In this document: one piece after another, positions 1-8,152 of the stretch
Position numbering within the stretch: position 1 is the stretch's first letter
How the letters are laid out: each line of letters opens with the position of its first letter
Assembly (NCBI GenBank): GCA_013043945.1
Contig: JABEUW010000068.1
Coordinates: 1 to 37,415 of the forward strand
DNA from: Vulcanimicrobiota bacterium
GTDB taxonomy: Bacteria; Vulcanimicrobiota; Vulcanimicrobiia; Vulcanimicrobiales; Vulcanimicrobiaceae
Reading direction: 5' to 3'
Length of the DNA stretch: 37,415 nt
Notes under the pieces: generated by a model
The model's database searches: none
Told to the model about the DNA's origin: nothing
Seen by the model: only the letters and a program-made list of their open reading frames with translations
Made by a program: the position numbers and the translations under genes

Positions 1-102
1 ACGGGAAACGTATCGAAGCGATGCCTCATCTCACTACAAGGAGGCATTCCGTGCCATCCTACGAGCAGGGGAGACTCTTTCGCGCCTGCAAAGGTCGATA
101 GG

Positions 103-894
103 ATGCTTTCGACATGTCGCGCTTTCGCCCTCGCCGCAACGCTGATTGCAACGATTGGAGCGGCGGCGGCACCGAAGCCGGCGAGCCTCTGCGACGGAGG
201 GCTCCTCGCGATTCTCAACCGTCCGACCATCGGCTATTCGACCTGCGCGGTCGCGCCGCGCCGGGTGGTCGGCGAGTTCGGCATCCAAAACACCGTCGAT
301 GCCGCCGGGAGCAATCTCAGCCTCGGACAGGGATTTTTGCGCTACGGGCTCGGGCACGGATTCGAGGCCGATATCGATGCCCCGAACGTTATTGCGGGCA
401 GCAGCGTGCCCTTCGCCGGGCTCCAGGACCTTGGGCTCGGCCTGAAGTGGCAGTTTCTCGACCGCCCAACCCTCGGTGGCGCCTTCGACCTCATCCAGAG
501 CCTACCGACCGCGCGGGCCGGGGTAAGCCTCGGCGCCCCCTCGACCACGCTGAATCTCGACCTCGCGACCGCCCTGGGCTCGCGTTCGGGGCTCGGTATC
601 ACGCTCGCCGCGATCGATACCAGCGGCTTCGGAGGCGGTGGTGCGCGGCAGCGCTACTTCGCCTTCCAACCCTCGATGGCGCTCACGAACCTCATCACCC
701 CGCGCCTACAGATCTATCTCGAAGGGGTCGCGCTTTCACGCACCGCGCCCGATGCCCCCGGAGCGTTCACGATCGACGGCGGCTTCCAGTACGCCGCGAC
801 CCCGAGCCTCGAACTCGATATCGAGGGCGCGCAATCGACGAGCGCGGGAATCCACGCCCATTATTTCGGGCTTGGTTTCGGTATCGCCGTCTGA
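103..894 (+). CDS. Exported beta-barrel-like outer-membrane protein, function unknown
   Basis: A 263-residue protein with a clear signal peptide (hydrophobic residues about 6-22, Ala-rich cleavage zone near 20-23). The mature part is rich in alternating Gly/aromatic/hydrophobic strands (for example FGIQNTVDAAG, LGLGLKWQFLDRP) and ends in a short strand, GLGFGIAV. This resembles small outer-membrane barrels of the MetA/phenol-degradation transporter type, an assignment made by style and not by a diagnostic motif. The ATG at 103 is preceded by AAGGTC about 6 bases upstream, which supports this start. The 3' end overlaps the convergent oxidoreductase gene by 34 bases. The 102 bases upstream show no recognisable RNA or operator. 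Confidence 0.7.
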   Translation: MLSTCRAFALAATLIATIGAAAAPKPASLCDGGLLAILNRPTIGYSTCAVAPRRVVGEFGIQNTVDAAGSNLSLGQGFLRYGLGHGFEADIDAPNVIAGSSVPFAGLQDLGLGLKWQFLDRPTLGGAFDLIQSLPTARAGVSLGAPSTTLNLDLATALGSRSGLGITLAAIDTSGFGGGGARQRYFAFQPSMALTNLITPRLQIYLEGVALSRTAPDAPGAFTIDGGFQYAATPSLELDIEGAQSTSAGIHAHYFGLGFGIAV

Positions 895-1955
895 CGTCCG
901 CGCGCGTATTGCGGCGGCACGAAACTCTCGCCCCCGAGCCGATCGACGGCATCCCAGAGCCAGCGCGGATCGCGCAGAAAACCTCGCGCGAGGGCCACAA
1001 AATCGGCCTCTCCATCGCGCACGATACGATCGGCATACTCCGGATCGACGATCATCCCGACGGCGATCGTCGCCATACCGGTCGCCGCACGAATCGCCTT
1101 TGCAAATCCCACTTGGTAGCCCGGTGCGGGATGAATCTTTTGCAACGGTGAGAGCCCACCCCCACTAACGTCGACGAAATCGCAACCGCGTTCGGCGAGC
1201 TGCCGCACTAGGACGATCGACGCATCGAGATCCCACCCGCCCTCGACGAAATCGGTCGCCGATATACGCACGCCGACCGGCATCTCGGTGGGCAACGCAT
1301 CGCGCACCGCTTGGAAAAGCTCCAGCGGAAATCGCATGCGATTCTCCAACGATCCACCGTACTCGTCGTTACGATGATTGCTCAGCGGCGAGAGAAATTG
1401 ATGCGCGAGATAGCCGTGCGCGAAATGGAGTTCCACCACGTCGACGCCGGCTCGCCGCGCGCGTTGCGCCGCCGCGACGAAGTCCGCGATCGTCGTTTCG
1501 ATGCCGGCACGATCGAGCGCGAGCGGTTCCGCCCAGCCTTCGTCGTATGCGAGCGCACTTGGCGCGATCGGCTGCCAGAGCGCCGGGTTTGGCGGTAGGT
1601 CGCCGGCGGGGAACGGAGGGCGCGTGCCTCCTTTGCGCCCGGCGTGGCCGAGTTGAATGCCGACCCGACTCTGCGACCAGGTTTTCAAAAAATCGACGAC
1701 GCGTTTGAGCCCGCGTTCGTTTTCATCGCTATAGAGACCGAGGCAATGCGGCGTGATGCGCCCTTCCGGGTTTACGTGCGTCGCCTCAAAAAAAACTAAT
1801 CCCGGCCCGGAGAGCGCGAGATGGCCGAGATTGACGAGATGCCAATCCGACGCGGTACCGTCGATCGCGGAGTATTGACACATCGGTGAAACCACGACGC
1901 GATTGGAAATCTCAACGGAGCGCAACGAAAACGATGAAAATAATGATGCGGGCAT
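861..1955 (-). CDS. NADH:flavin oxidoreductase, Old Yellow Enzyme family (YqjM-like)
   Basis: A 364-residue FMN-dependent ene-reductase of the classical OYE TIM-barrel family, which reduces activated C=C bonds with NAD(P)H. Visible hallmarks are SPMCQYSA with Cys26 (the redox-tuning Cys of the YqjM/thermophilic-like subclass), LGHAGRKG (about 102-109), the substrate-anion-binding pair in HFAHGYL (His177, His180), YGGSLENR (199-206) and a C-terminal phosphate-binding segment (IAVGMI...FVALARGFLRDP). Length is normal for the family and the protein looks intact. It is a cytosolic stand-alone gene, convergent with the exported protein at 103-894. The physiological substrate cannot be told from sequence. 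Confidence 0.93.
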   Translation of the reverse strand: MPASLFSSFSLRSVEISNRVVVSPMCQYSAIDGTASDWHLVNLGHLALSGPGLVFFEATHVNPEGRITPHCLGLYSDENERGLKRVVDFLKTWSQSRVGIQLGHAGRKGGTRPPFPAGDLPPNPALWQPIAPSALAYDEGWAEPLALDRAGIETTIADFVAAAQRARRAGVDVVELHFAHGYLAHQFLSPLSNHRNDEYGGSLENRMRFPLELFQAVRDALPTEMPVGVRISATDFVEGGWDLDASIVLVRQLAERGCDFVDVSGGGLSPLQKIHPAPGYQVGFAKAIRAATGMATIAVGMIVDPEYADRIVRDGEADFVALARGFLRDPRWLWDAVDRLGGESFVPPQYARGRQTAIPKPSPK

Positions 1956-2003
1956 ACTCGGTCAAACCACCGAGCGCGCGTGTTGGTTTCCGGCGAAATT
2001 ATT

Positions 2004-2087
2004 TGGGAAGGCCGGGGCTTGAACCCGGATGCCCTTGCGAGCGGCAGATTTTAAGTCTGCTGTGTCTACCGATTCCACCACCCTCCC
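2004..2087 (-). tRNA. tRNA-Leu (anticodon UAA)
   Basis: Read on the minus strand, a 7-bp acceptor stem (GGGAGGG with CCTTCCC, one G-U pair) closes a type II tRNA. The anticodon loop is CTTAAAA with anticodon TAA, there is a long variable arm (about CCGCTCGCAAGGGC), and the T-arm is GGGTTCAAGCCCC. CCA is not encoded; the discriminator is A at 2004. Its first 22 bases lie inside the 3' end of the ppx-like gene on the same strand, so it is probably processed from the same transcript. Confidence 0.95.
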
Positions 2088-3028
2088 GTCCCGCCCTGAT
2101 GCCGCGCGACCGCCAGCGCATCCTGCTGCTGCAGGAGATAGCCGAGCAGGAGATCCCCCGCCGTTACCGTCGCGCTCTCCATCTTCAAGCATTCGAGCGC
2201 GCTCGCGAGAATCAGCACGCCCGCCGGAAGAATATCTGCGCGCTGTGCTTTGACGCCTTCGAGCGCTCGTCGTTCCTCGATACCGAGCGCACAGAGCCGC
2301 ACGAAGGTCGCCTCGAGCCGCTCGCGCGTGAGTTCGTAGCGTTCGATGCGCCCTCGTTTCGCGCGAATCAGCGACGCCGCACTCGTCGCACTCCCGCCGA
2401 CCAGGGCAATACGTTGCGCGCCGCGCAACGCGCTCAGCGGCGCGAGCCGCTCGCCGGCGAGCGCTCGAGCGCGCTCCACGGGGCCCTCGCCGATCGGCCC
2501 GTATTGCCCGCCGAGCTCCGGAACCGCCTCGGTGAGCCGTACCGCACCGAGTTCCACCGAGAGCGAGCGCTGCGGCAGATTGCCCTCACCGATTGCATAT
2601 TCGGTGCTCCCGCCTCCGACATCGATCGCTCCGGTCAGCGTTCCCGAACTCGGCGGAAGGCTCGCGAGCGCACCGCGAAAGGAGGCGGCGGCTTCTTCTT
2701 CGCCCGAGAGCACGCGAAGCGGTACCCCGGTAATGCGCTCGACGGCACGCGAAAAAGCGTCGCGATTCGTCGCTCTACGTACCGCGCTCGTCGCTATTGC
2801 GTAAAGGCGTAGGTAGTGTCCGCGCACGCTGCCCGCGTGCACGCGTACCGCTTCGAGCGTTCGCTCCATCGGTTCCTCGCCGAGCATCCCGCTCTCGCCG
2901 ACCCCTTCACCGAGGCGTGTGCCGATGGAACGTTCGACCGCGACGTGCGGTCGCCCATCGTGTGCATCGGCGAGCAGCACGCGCGTCGAGTTCGTTCCGA
3001 TCGAAATGACGGCGAGATAGCCGCTCAA
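2066..3028 (-). CDS. ppx: Ppx/GppA family phosphatase (exopolyphosphatase / pppGpp phosphohydrolase)
   Basis: A 320-residue protein of the actin-fold Ppx/GppA family, which releases phosphate from polyphosphate or from pppGpp. It shows the N-terminal phosphate-1 loop (ISIGTNSTR, about 8-16), IATSAVRRATN, LSGEEEA (about 108-114) and the second phosphate loop DVGGGSTEY (136-144). It lacks the extra C-terminal HD-type domain of long Ppx, so it is a short form. Its start overlaps the stop of the S1-like gene by 4 bases. The C-terminal tail (GGTGGWWNR) is encoded by the 5' end of tRNA-Leu, with the TAG stop falling in the tRNA D-arm. Ppx versus GppA activity cannot be separated here. Confidence 0.88.
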   Translation of the reverse strand: MSGYLAVISIGTNSTRVLLADAHDGRPHVAVERSIGTRLGEGVGESGMLGEEPMERTLEAVRVHAGSVRGHYLRLYAIATSAVRRATNRDAFSRAVERITGVPLRVLSGEEEAAASFRGALASLPPSSGTLTGAIDVGGGSTEYAIGEGNLPQRSLSVELGAVRLTEAVPELGGQYGPIGEGPVERARALAGERLAPLSALRGAQRIALVGGSATSAASLIRAKRGRIERYELTRERLEATFVRLCALGIEERRALEGVKAQRADILPAGVLILASALECLKMESATVTAGDLLLGYLLQQQDALAVARHQGGTGGWWNR

Positions 3029-3378
3029 GGTTTGCTATCGTTGCGTTTTTTGGGAACGAAACGCCGGCGGCGTTGCGGCGACGCGGCGCGCGCCTCCTCA
3101 TCGCTCTCGCTTCCATCACCTTGATTGAAGCGCAACAATCGCTCTTCGAACGCATCGTCGCGCTGAATCGGCAGTACTTTTGCCTCCAACCGTCGGTTGC
3201 GCGGGACGACCGCCAATTCGATCTCGCGTTCGCTCTGCAGCGCGCGTTCTAGGAAATTCCGGTATGCCGCCACTTCGTTTTCGTTGATACTCGCCAATTC
3301 ACCGTTCTCCAAACGCACGAGCGCACCGTGTGCATGAATCTGCACGACGGTTCCGTTTCGTTTCGCGGGATTACTCAA
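3025..3378 (-). CDS. Small S1-like RNA-binding protein
   Basis: A 117-residue protein. The N-terminal half (about 8-70) reads like a single S1/OB-fold: a GTVVQIHAHGALVRLENGELASI strand pattern with the conserved small residue between beta strands, then an IELAVV strand. The C-terminal tail is charged (EEARAAS, QRRRRFVPKKR) and probably disordered and RNA-contacting. It overlaps both neighbours by 4 bases (FtsB-like upstream, ppx downstream), so it is embedded in the same transcript. S1-like genes next to ftsB/divIC and ppx are a recurring arrangement in Gram-positive-type operons. The exact role is unknown. Confidence 0.6.
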   Translation of the reverse strand: MSNPAKRNGTVVQIHAHGALVRLENGELASINENEVAAYRNFLERALQSEREIELAVVPRNRRLEAKVLPIQRDDAFEERLLRFNQGDGSESDEEARAASPQRRRRFVPKKRNDSKP

Positions 3379-3698
3379 TGGACGGCGGGCGAGGGGCGAG
3401 GTTCGACGATGACCATGCGTTCGTTGGGCGCGAGCATGCGTAGCCGTTCGTGAATTTCGGGAATCGCTCCGCGTGCGGTCCGCAAGCGAACGATACGGCG
3501 GCGCAACCGCACGTCACGCCGTTCGTAGGTCGCGATTTGCGCGTGCGTTTGTCGCAGATCGGATGCGAGTTTCAAGTCGGTGCCGACGACGCGAGCGAAC
3601 TGCGCCGCGACGAGGAGCACGAAAACCGATCCCACGGCGATCGCAGCAAGGCGCCGGGCCGAGCGTACGAGCGGGTGCTGCGCGAGGCGAACGATCAC
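3375..3698 (-). CDS. FtsB/DivIC-like septum formation initiator
   Basis: A short bitopic membrane protein (107 residues from the GTG at 3698). It has a basic N-terminus, one membrane helix (about AIAVGSVFVLLVAAQFA), then a coiled-coil stretch (LKLASDLRQTHAQIATYERRDVRLRRRIVRLR) and a small C-terminal domain with RLRMLAPNERMVIV, the usual end of FtsB/DivIC proteins. These link FtsL and FtsQ/DivIB at the division septum. I chose the GTG at 3698 because it makes a GTGA 4-bp overlap with the accA stop, like the other junctions here. An ATG at 3731 would extend 11 residues into accA. Confidence 0.7.
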   Translation of the reverse strand: MIVRLAQHPLVRSARRLAAIAVGSVFVLLVAAQFARVVGTDLKLASDLRQTHAQIATYERRDVRLRRRIVRLRTARGAIPEIHERLRMLAPNERMVIVEPRPSPAVH

Positions 3699-4669
3699 GG
3701 CGCACCGTCCGTAGCGAGCGAGTCGCGCCAACTCCCCAGACGACGATATTTTTCGTACCGGGCGTTCAGAAGGTCGGGGAGCGAGAACGACTCGAGAAGG
3801 TCGAGCACCGCGCCGATGCGATCGAGTACGCGCGTCACCGTTGCGGCCGCATCGCGATGCGCGCCGCCGAGCGGCTCGGGAATGACTTCATCGACGATGC
3901 CGAAGCCGCGCAGATCCGAGGCCGTCAATTTTAAGTGCGCCGCTGCCTCATCGGCCTTACTCGCATCGCCCCAAAGGATCGCGGCGCAGCCCTCCGGCGA
4001 TGCGACCGAGTAGACGCTATGTTCGAGCATTAAAACGCGATCCGCGATCGCTAACGCTAACGCGCCGCCGGAGCCGCCCTCGCCGATCACGACGCAGAGC
4101 GTCGGCACTCGGAGCGCGGCGAAGACTTCGAGCGATGCCGCGATCGCTTCGGACTGCGCGTGCTCCTCGGAGAGAATCCCGGGATCGGCGCCCTTCGTAT
4201 CGACGAAGGTCACCAACGGAAGATTAAAGCGCTGCGCGAGCAGAGCGAGCCGTTCGCCCTTCCGGTACCCCTCGGGCGTCGACATACCGAAGTTCCGCGC
4301 GAGATTCTCTTTCATATCGCGCCCCCGTTGTTGCCCGATCGCCACGATTGAGTGACCGCCGAGGCGCGCGAAACCACCGACGATCGCCGGATCGTCGCGG
4401 AACATGCGGTCGCCGTGCAATTCGTCGAACGCGTCGAGCCCGGCGATATAACCGAGCGTCGTCGGGCGCCGAGGGTGGCGCGCCATATGCACTTTTTCCC
4501 ACGGCGAGAGCGAACCGAAGACTTCGGCGAGCAGCTGGCGATATTTGCTTTCGAGCGAGGCGATCTCCGCGGACATATCGATCCGCTGCCCTTCGTTCGC
4601 CGAGCGCAAATCCTCGATGCGTCGCTCGAGTTCCAGAAGCCCCTTCTCGCGTTCGAGCAGCGGGTTCAT
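3695..4669 (-). CDS. accA: Acetyl-CoA carboxylase carboxyltransferase subunit alpha
   Basis: A 324-residue protein, full length for AccA. It starts with the family's helical hairpin (LLELERRIEDLR... IASLESKYRQLLAEVFGSLSPWEKVHMARHP) and continues into the crotonase-fold carboxyltransferase core, with GQQRGRDMKENLARNFGM, the glycine-rich oxyanion segment GEGGSGGALALAIADRV and the SPEGCAAILW motif. With AccD it forms the transferase that moves CO2 from carboxybiotin to acetyl-CoA, the first step of fatty-acid synthesis. Its start overlaps the accD stop by 4 bases, and its stop overlaps the FtsB-like start by 4 bases, so fatty-acid and division genes are translationally linked. Confidence 0.97.
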   Translation of the reverse strand: MNPLLEREKGLLELERRIEDLRSANEGQRIDMSAEIASLESKYRQLLAEVFGSLSPWEKVHMARHPRRPTTLGYIAGLDAFDELHGDRMFRDDPAIVGGFARLGGHSIVAIGQQRGRDMKENLARNFGMSTPEGYRKGERLALLAQRFNLPLVTFVDTKGADPGILSEEHAQSEAIAASLEVFAALRVPTLCVVIGEGGSGGALALAIADRVLMLEHSVYSVASPEGCAAILWGDASKADEAAAHLKLTASDLRGFGIVDEVIPEPLGGAHRDAAATVTRVLDRIGAVLDLLESFSLPDLLNARYEKYRRLGSWRDSLATDGAP

Positions 4670-5535
4670 GCCGATAACTCCGCCCGTTTGCGGCGCTGCA
4701 TTCCGGCGCGTGCGTATCCCAGCAACCGTTCGAGCGTCGGTTTGAGGTTCGGACGATCGACGACGCCGTCGATATGGCCGCGCTCGAGTAAAAACTCGGC
4801 GGTCTGAAAACGATCGGGAAGCCGCTGCCGAATCGTCTGTTCGATGACGCGGCGACCCGCGAATCCGATCATCGCGTTCCGCTCGGCGAGAATGACGTCG
4901 GCCTGAAAAGCAAAGGAGGCAGAGACGCCGCCGGTCGTCGGGTCGGTAAGGACGGTGAGAAACGGCTGCCCGCTCGCTTTGAGGCGCACCACCGCGGCCG
5001 TGGTTTTCGCCATCTGCATCAACGCGAGCATGCCTTCTTCCATGCGTGCTCCCCCCGACGCGGTGAAGATCGCGCAGGGGAGCCCTCGCTCCGTCGCCGC
5101 TTCGATGAGGCGCGTCAGGCGTTCGCCGACGACCGAGCCCATCGTTCCGCCGCGAAAATGAAAGTCCATAACCCCGAGCGCGAGTTCGTAGCCTCCGATA
5201 CTTCCGAAGCCGCAGAGCACCGCTTCGTCCATGCCGCTCTTTGCAGCGTCGGCGGCGAGTTTCTGCGGATAGCTCTTTTTATCGGTCCAGGAGAGGGGAT
5301 CGGCTGGGAGAATGCCGCGCGCGATCTCTTCGAAATCGCCATCGATTAACGATAGAATGCGGTCGTGCGCGTGCATGCGAAAGTGATGCGAGCAACGGAC
5401 GCAGACGTCGAGATTCGCCGAAAGGTCGGGGCGATAGAGTACCTCGCCGCAGCTCGGGCACTTCACCCATTGCGCTGCGTCATCGCGCACTTTTTCACGA
5501 TTTCGGCCGCCGCGCAGCCAGTCCGCCATCGGCAT
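4666..5535 (-). CDS. accD: Acetyl-CoA carboxylase carboxyltransferase subunit beta
   Basis: A 289-residue AccD. The N-terminal zinc ribbon has four cysteines at about 26, 29, 45 and 48 (CPSCGE ... CVRCSHHF). The crotonase-fold core carries GGARMEEGMLALMQMAKT, the DPTTGGVSASFA motif and GRRVIEQTIRQRLPDRFQTAEFL. It pairs with AccA in the acetyl-CoA carboxyltransferase. accD and accA are adjacent and overlap by 4 bases. Three bases separate accD from the glycosyltransferase gene upstream, consistent with one transcript. The start at 5535 gives the usual short lead before the zinc ribbon. Confidence 0.97.
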   Translation of the reverse strand: MPMADWLRGGRNREKVRDDAAQWVKCPSCGEVLYRPDLSANLDVCVRCSHHFRMHAHDRILSLIDGDFEEIARGILPADPLSWTDKKSYPQKLAADAAKSGMDEAVLCGFGSIGGYELALGVMDFHFRGGTMGSVVGERLTRLIEAATERGLPCAIFTASGGARMEEGMLALMQMAKTTAAVVRLKASGQPFLTVLTDPTTGGVSASFAFQADVILAERNAMIGFAGRRVIEQTIRQRLPDRFQTAEFLLERGHIDGVVDRPNLKPTLERLLGYARAGMQRRKRAELSA

Positions 5536-5538
5536 CGC

Positions 5539-6255
5539 TTACGCCTTCGCGCCAGTGAGTCGGCGACGATAGAGCCGGCTCAGTTGCTTGAGGTAGTTGA
5601 AAATCTCGCTCTGGTTGAGTTTCGATTCACCGACGATTCGATCGGTGAAGACGTACGGAATCTCGAGCGCTCGACCGTAGTGAGCCTTGGCGATCACCTC
5701 CAGGCCGATTTTAAAGCCGATCGGGTCGAGGTCCACGCCATCGAGTGCCTCGCGCTTCACCAGGAAGAAGCCGCTCGTCACATCTGCAATCGGCGTCAGC
5801 GGCCGCGCGAGCATACAGGCGACACGCGACGTAAAGATGCGCTTTGCCGGCCAGTTGGCGATGCCTCCGCCGGGAACGTATCGGCTGCCGACCGCGAGCC
5901 CGTACTGCCCCGAGGCGAGCGCTTCGACCATGTTGGGAAGAATGCGGATATCGTGGCTGAAATCGGCGTCCATCGCGCCCAAAGCGCGCGATTCGGGCCG
6001 CGCGGCTTTCCAACCGTCGATCACGCCGCTGGAGAGCCCCATCTTTCCCGGGCGGTGCAGGCAGCGAACGGGCAGTTCGGCCGCGAGCCGATCGACGATA
6101 CCCCCGGTACCGTCGGGCGAGTTATCGTCGACGACGACGATCTCACCATCGAGCCCTGCGCCCCGAAAAACGTCGACGGCTCCCCGAAGGAGCCGTTCGA
6201 TGCCACCGGCTTCGTTGTAGGTCGGGACCACGATGGTAAAGGGCAGGGCGCTCAT
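5539..6255 (-). CDS. Polyprenol monophosphomannose synthase-like glycosyltransferase (GT2)
   Basis: A family-2 glycosyltransferase of the DPM1 type: FTIVVPTYNEAGGI at the N-terminus, the DDNSPDGTG nucleotide-sugar motif, MDADFSHD (the DXD-like metal site) and SRYVPGGGIANWP with the typical GFKIGLE segment. Members transfer mannose or a related sugar from an NDP-sugar to a polyprenyl phosphate at the membrane face. No C-terminal membrane domain is present, so this is the short soluble form. I chose the ATG at 6255, directly before SALPFTIVVPT. The open frame continues upstream to 6333, but that basic extension is atypical and runs into the preceding gene. It is followed after 3 bases by accD. 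Confidence 0.9.
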   Translation of the reverse strand: MSALPFTIVVPTYNEAGGIERLLRGAVDVFRGAGLDGEIVVVDDNSPDGTGGIVDRLAAELPVRCLHRPGKMGLSSGVIDGWKAARPESRALGAMDADFSHDIRILPNMVEALASGQYGLAVGSRYVPGGGIANWPAKRIFTSRVACMLARPLTPIADVTSGFFLVKREALDGVDLDPIGFKIGLEVIAKAHYGRALEIPYVFTDRIVGESKLNQSEIFNYLKQLSRLYRRRLTGAKA

Positions 6256-6268
6256 ATATCCTGCAACT

Positions 6269-8152
6269 CTACGACGTCGAACGCAATTGTTCCGCCCCAT
6301 CCGAGCGACGCGAGCGGCTGCGCTTTCGGGCATACATCGCGGCGTCGGCCTGTTCGATCAGCCGAGCCGTATCGGTCGCATCGTTAGGGAAGAGGGCGAT
6401 ACCGACACTCGCGCCGATGGGGATGGAGAGGTTTCGCGCTTCGACGGGCTGCGCGAGTGCTTCGGCGATCCGGCGTTCGAGCCGTTCGATGGAGAGATCG
6501 GTCGCATCGCTCTGAATGACGGCGAACTCGTCGCCGCCGATGCGAGCGATGGTATCGGAGGCACGCACAACACCATCGAAACGGCGCGCAACTTCGAGGA
6601 GTACTTCGTCACCGACACCATGTCCGTATGTGTCGTTGACTCCCTTAAATCCGTCGAGATCGATATAAAAGAGTGCGACCTGAGCGTTGGAACGTGTGGC
6701 GCGAGTTATTTCGCGGCGTAAGGACTCCGCAAAATTACTACGATTCGGCAACGACGTGAGCGGATCGTAAAAAGCGAGTTCACCCATACGCTTCACTTGA
6801 AGGTCGCGCTCCATTGCCGAACCCAGGAGCGCCGCAAGGAGTCGCATGAAGTCGCGATCGGCATCGTCGAAACGCATCGCTCCCGAGCGCGGGCGTCGCG
6901 ACTCAAACGAGACGGTACCATACGGCACGCCTTCGACCCAAATGGTAGCGAGCAGCAAACTGCGCCAACCTTGCCAATCCGTCGCGGGGTCGAGCCGCCA
7001 ACTGCCCCCCTGCGTATCGTCGATTGCCAAAACGACGTCGGTGCCGAAAGCCTCTCGACTAAAGGTGCGCCCGAACGCGATCTCCATTCCCACCGGAATT
7101 TCGGTCGCACCGACACAACGCTCAACGACGACCGCGTCGCCCTTCACGTGCGTCACGAAGCAAGCATCGGCACCGAGCGATTCGATGCCGAAACGCATGA
7201 CGCGTTCGATCTGTGCGTCGAACTCGAGCCCGGAGGCGGCCGCAAGCGCGAGCAACTCGCGCATGCGTTCGCTGCGCATACGCTCTCGATGCGCGAGATC
7301 GCGCATTTCGGAGACATCTTCGAGCGCTACGTAGGCGCCTTCGATCGAACGATCGACGACGATCGGAGAGAACGAGCAGCGCATCGAGACGCTCTCGCCG
7401 TTATTGCGAACGACATTGAGTTCGCTTTGCGGATGCTCGCCCAACATGACGCGCGCAAACGCGGTCCGAAGCGTCGTAAGATCGTCGGGCGAGACATCTT
7501 CCTCAAAAAGCCGAAATGCAATGGCAAGCGATACGCCGCCGAAGCGTTCAAACGCCGCATTGACCCGCCGGTAGCGTCCCTGTGCATCGAGTTCGATCAG
7601 CGGGGTCGCGTGACCGTCGAAAAGGGCGTCGAATCGTTGCTCGATCTGCGCGCTGCTCGCTTCGAGGGGAACGATCTGTCGAAGGTCTCGCGCCGTTGCA
7701 AGAACGGCGATCGGCTTCCCCTCTTCAACGATTGGAGCAACGGTTGCCAACACGTCGAGTCGGGCACTCTGCGCATCGATAAAGCGTGTGACGAGATACT
7801 CGGTCGAGCCCGAGGCGGCTCGTTCGAAGGCGGCGGAGGTTTCTTCGATCGATTCGGGAGCGATGTGCGTTACGAAATGACGCCCGAGCATCTCTCCGGG
7901 GGCATATCCTAAAAAAGCAACCGCCGCCGCATTTCCGTGGATGAGGTGACCTTCTAAATCGTAGATCGCTATCGCGTCGGGGCTGCGGTCGTAGAGTGCC
8001 GCGAAGCGCGCGCGCAGTTGAAGATATTTTTGTCGCCCGGCTCCCAGGTTTGCGACGAGTTTCCGGCGTTCTATTTCGATCGCGATCGTTGCGATTAGAA
8101 AAACGAGGGCGATAATGCCGAGGGCGGCGACAACGACGATCGAGAGCGCCAC
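6269..8152 (-). CDS. Membrane-anchored PAS-PAS-GAF-GGDEF protein (putative diguanylate cyclase)
   Basis: About 627 residues from a GTG at 8152. Order: one N-terminal membrane helix (about 2-24, ending AIEIERRK), a PAS domain (RFAALYDRSPDAIAIYDLEGHLIHGN), a second PAS (RFDALFDGHATPLIELDAQGRYRRVN), a GAF-like domain (FGIESLGADACFVTHV...), then GGDEF with an intact active site IGGDEF and the YDPLTSLPNR start motif. RASD sits five residues before GGDEF and matches the RxxD product-inhibition site. The expected role is making c-di-GMP in response to a small-molecule or redox cue. The GTG start forms a TAGTG junction with the stop of the other GGDEF gene, so the two are translationally coupled. Confidence 0.88.
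   Translation of the reverse strand: MALSIVVVAALGIIALVFLIATIAIEIERRKLVANLGAGRQKYLQLRARFAALYDRSPDAIAIYDLEGHLIHGNAAAVAFLGYAPGEMLGRHFVTHIAPESIEETSAAFERAASGSTEYLVTRFIDAQSARLDVLATVAPIVEEGKPIAVLATARDLRQIVPLEASSAQIEQRFDALFDGHATPLIELDAQGRYRRVNAAFERFGGVSLAIAFRLFEEDVSPDDLTTLRTAFARVMLGEHPQSELNVVRNNGESVSMRCSFSPIVVDRSIEGAYVALEDVSEMRDLAHRERMRSERMRELLALAAASGLEFDAQIERVMRFGIESLGADACFVTHVKGDAVVVERCVGATEIPVGMEIAFGRTFSREAFGTDVVLAIDDTQGGSWRLDPATDWQGWRSLLLATIWVEGVPYGTVSFESRRPRSGAMRFDDADRDFMRLLAALLGSAMERDLQVKRMGELAFYDPLTSLPNRSNFAESLRREITRATRSNAQVALFYIDLDGFKGVNDTYGHGVGDEVLLEVARRFDGVVRASDTIARIGGDEFAVIQSDATDLSIERLERRIAEALAQPVEARNLSIPIGASVGIALFPNDATDTARLIEQADAAMYARKRSRSRRSDGAEQLRSTS

Noticed and set aside
1-102. Riboswitch in the leader of the first gene
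   Set aside because: Some short inverted repeats (GCAGG / CCTGC) are present but no known riboswitch core could be matched.
114-1151. Long open frame on the plus strand overlapping the exported protein and the oxidoreductase
   Set aside because: Its translation is Arg/Pro/Ala-rich shadow sequence typical of off-frame high-GC DNA, while the overlapping frames encode recognisable proteins.
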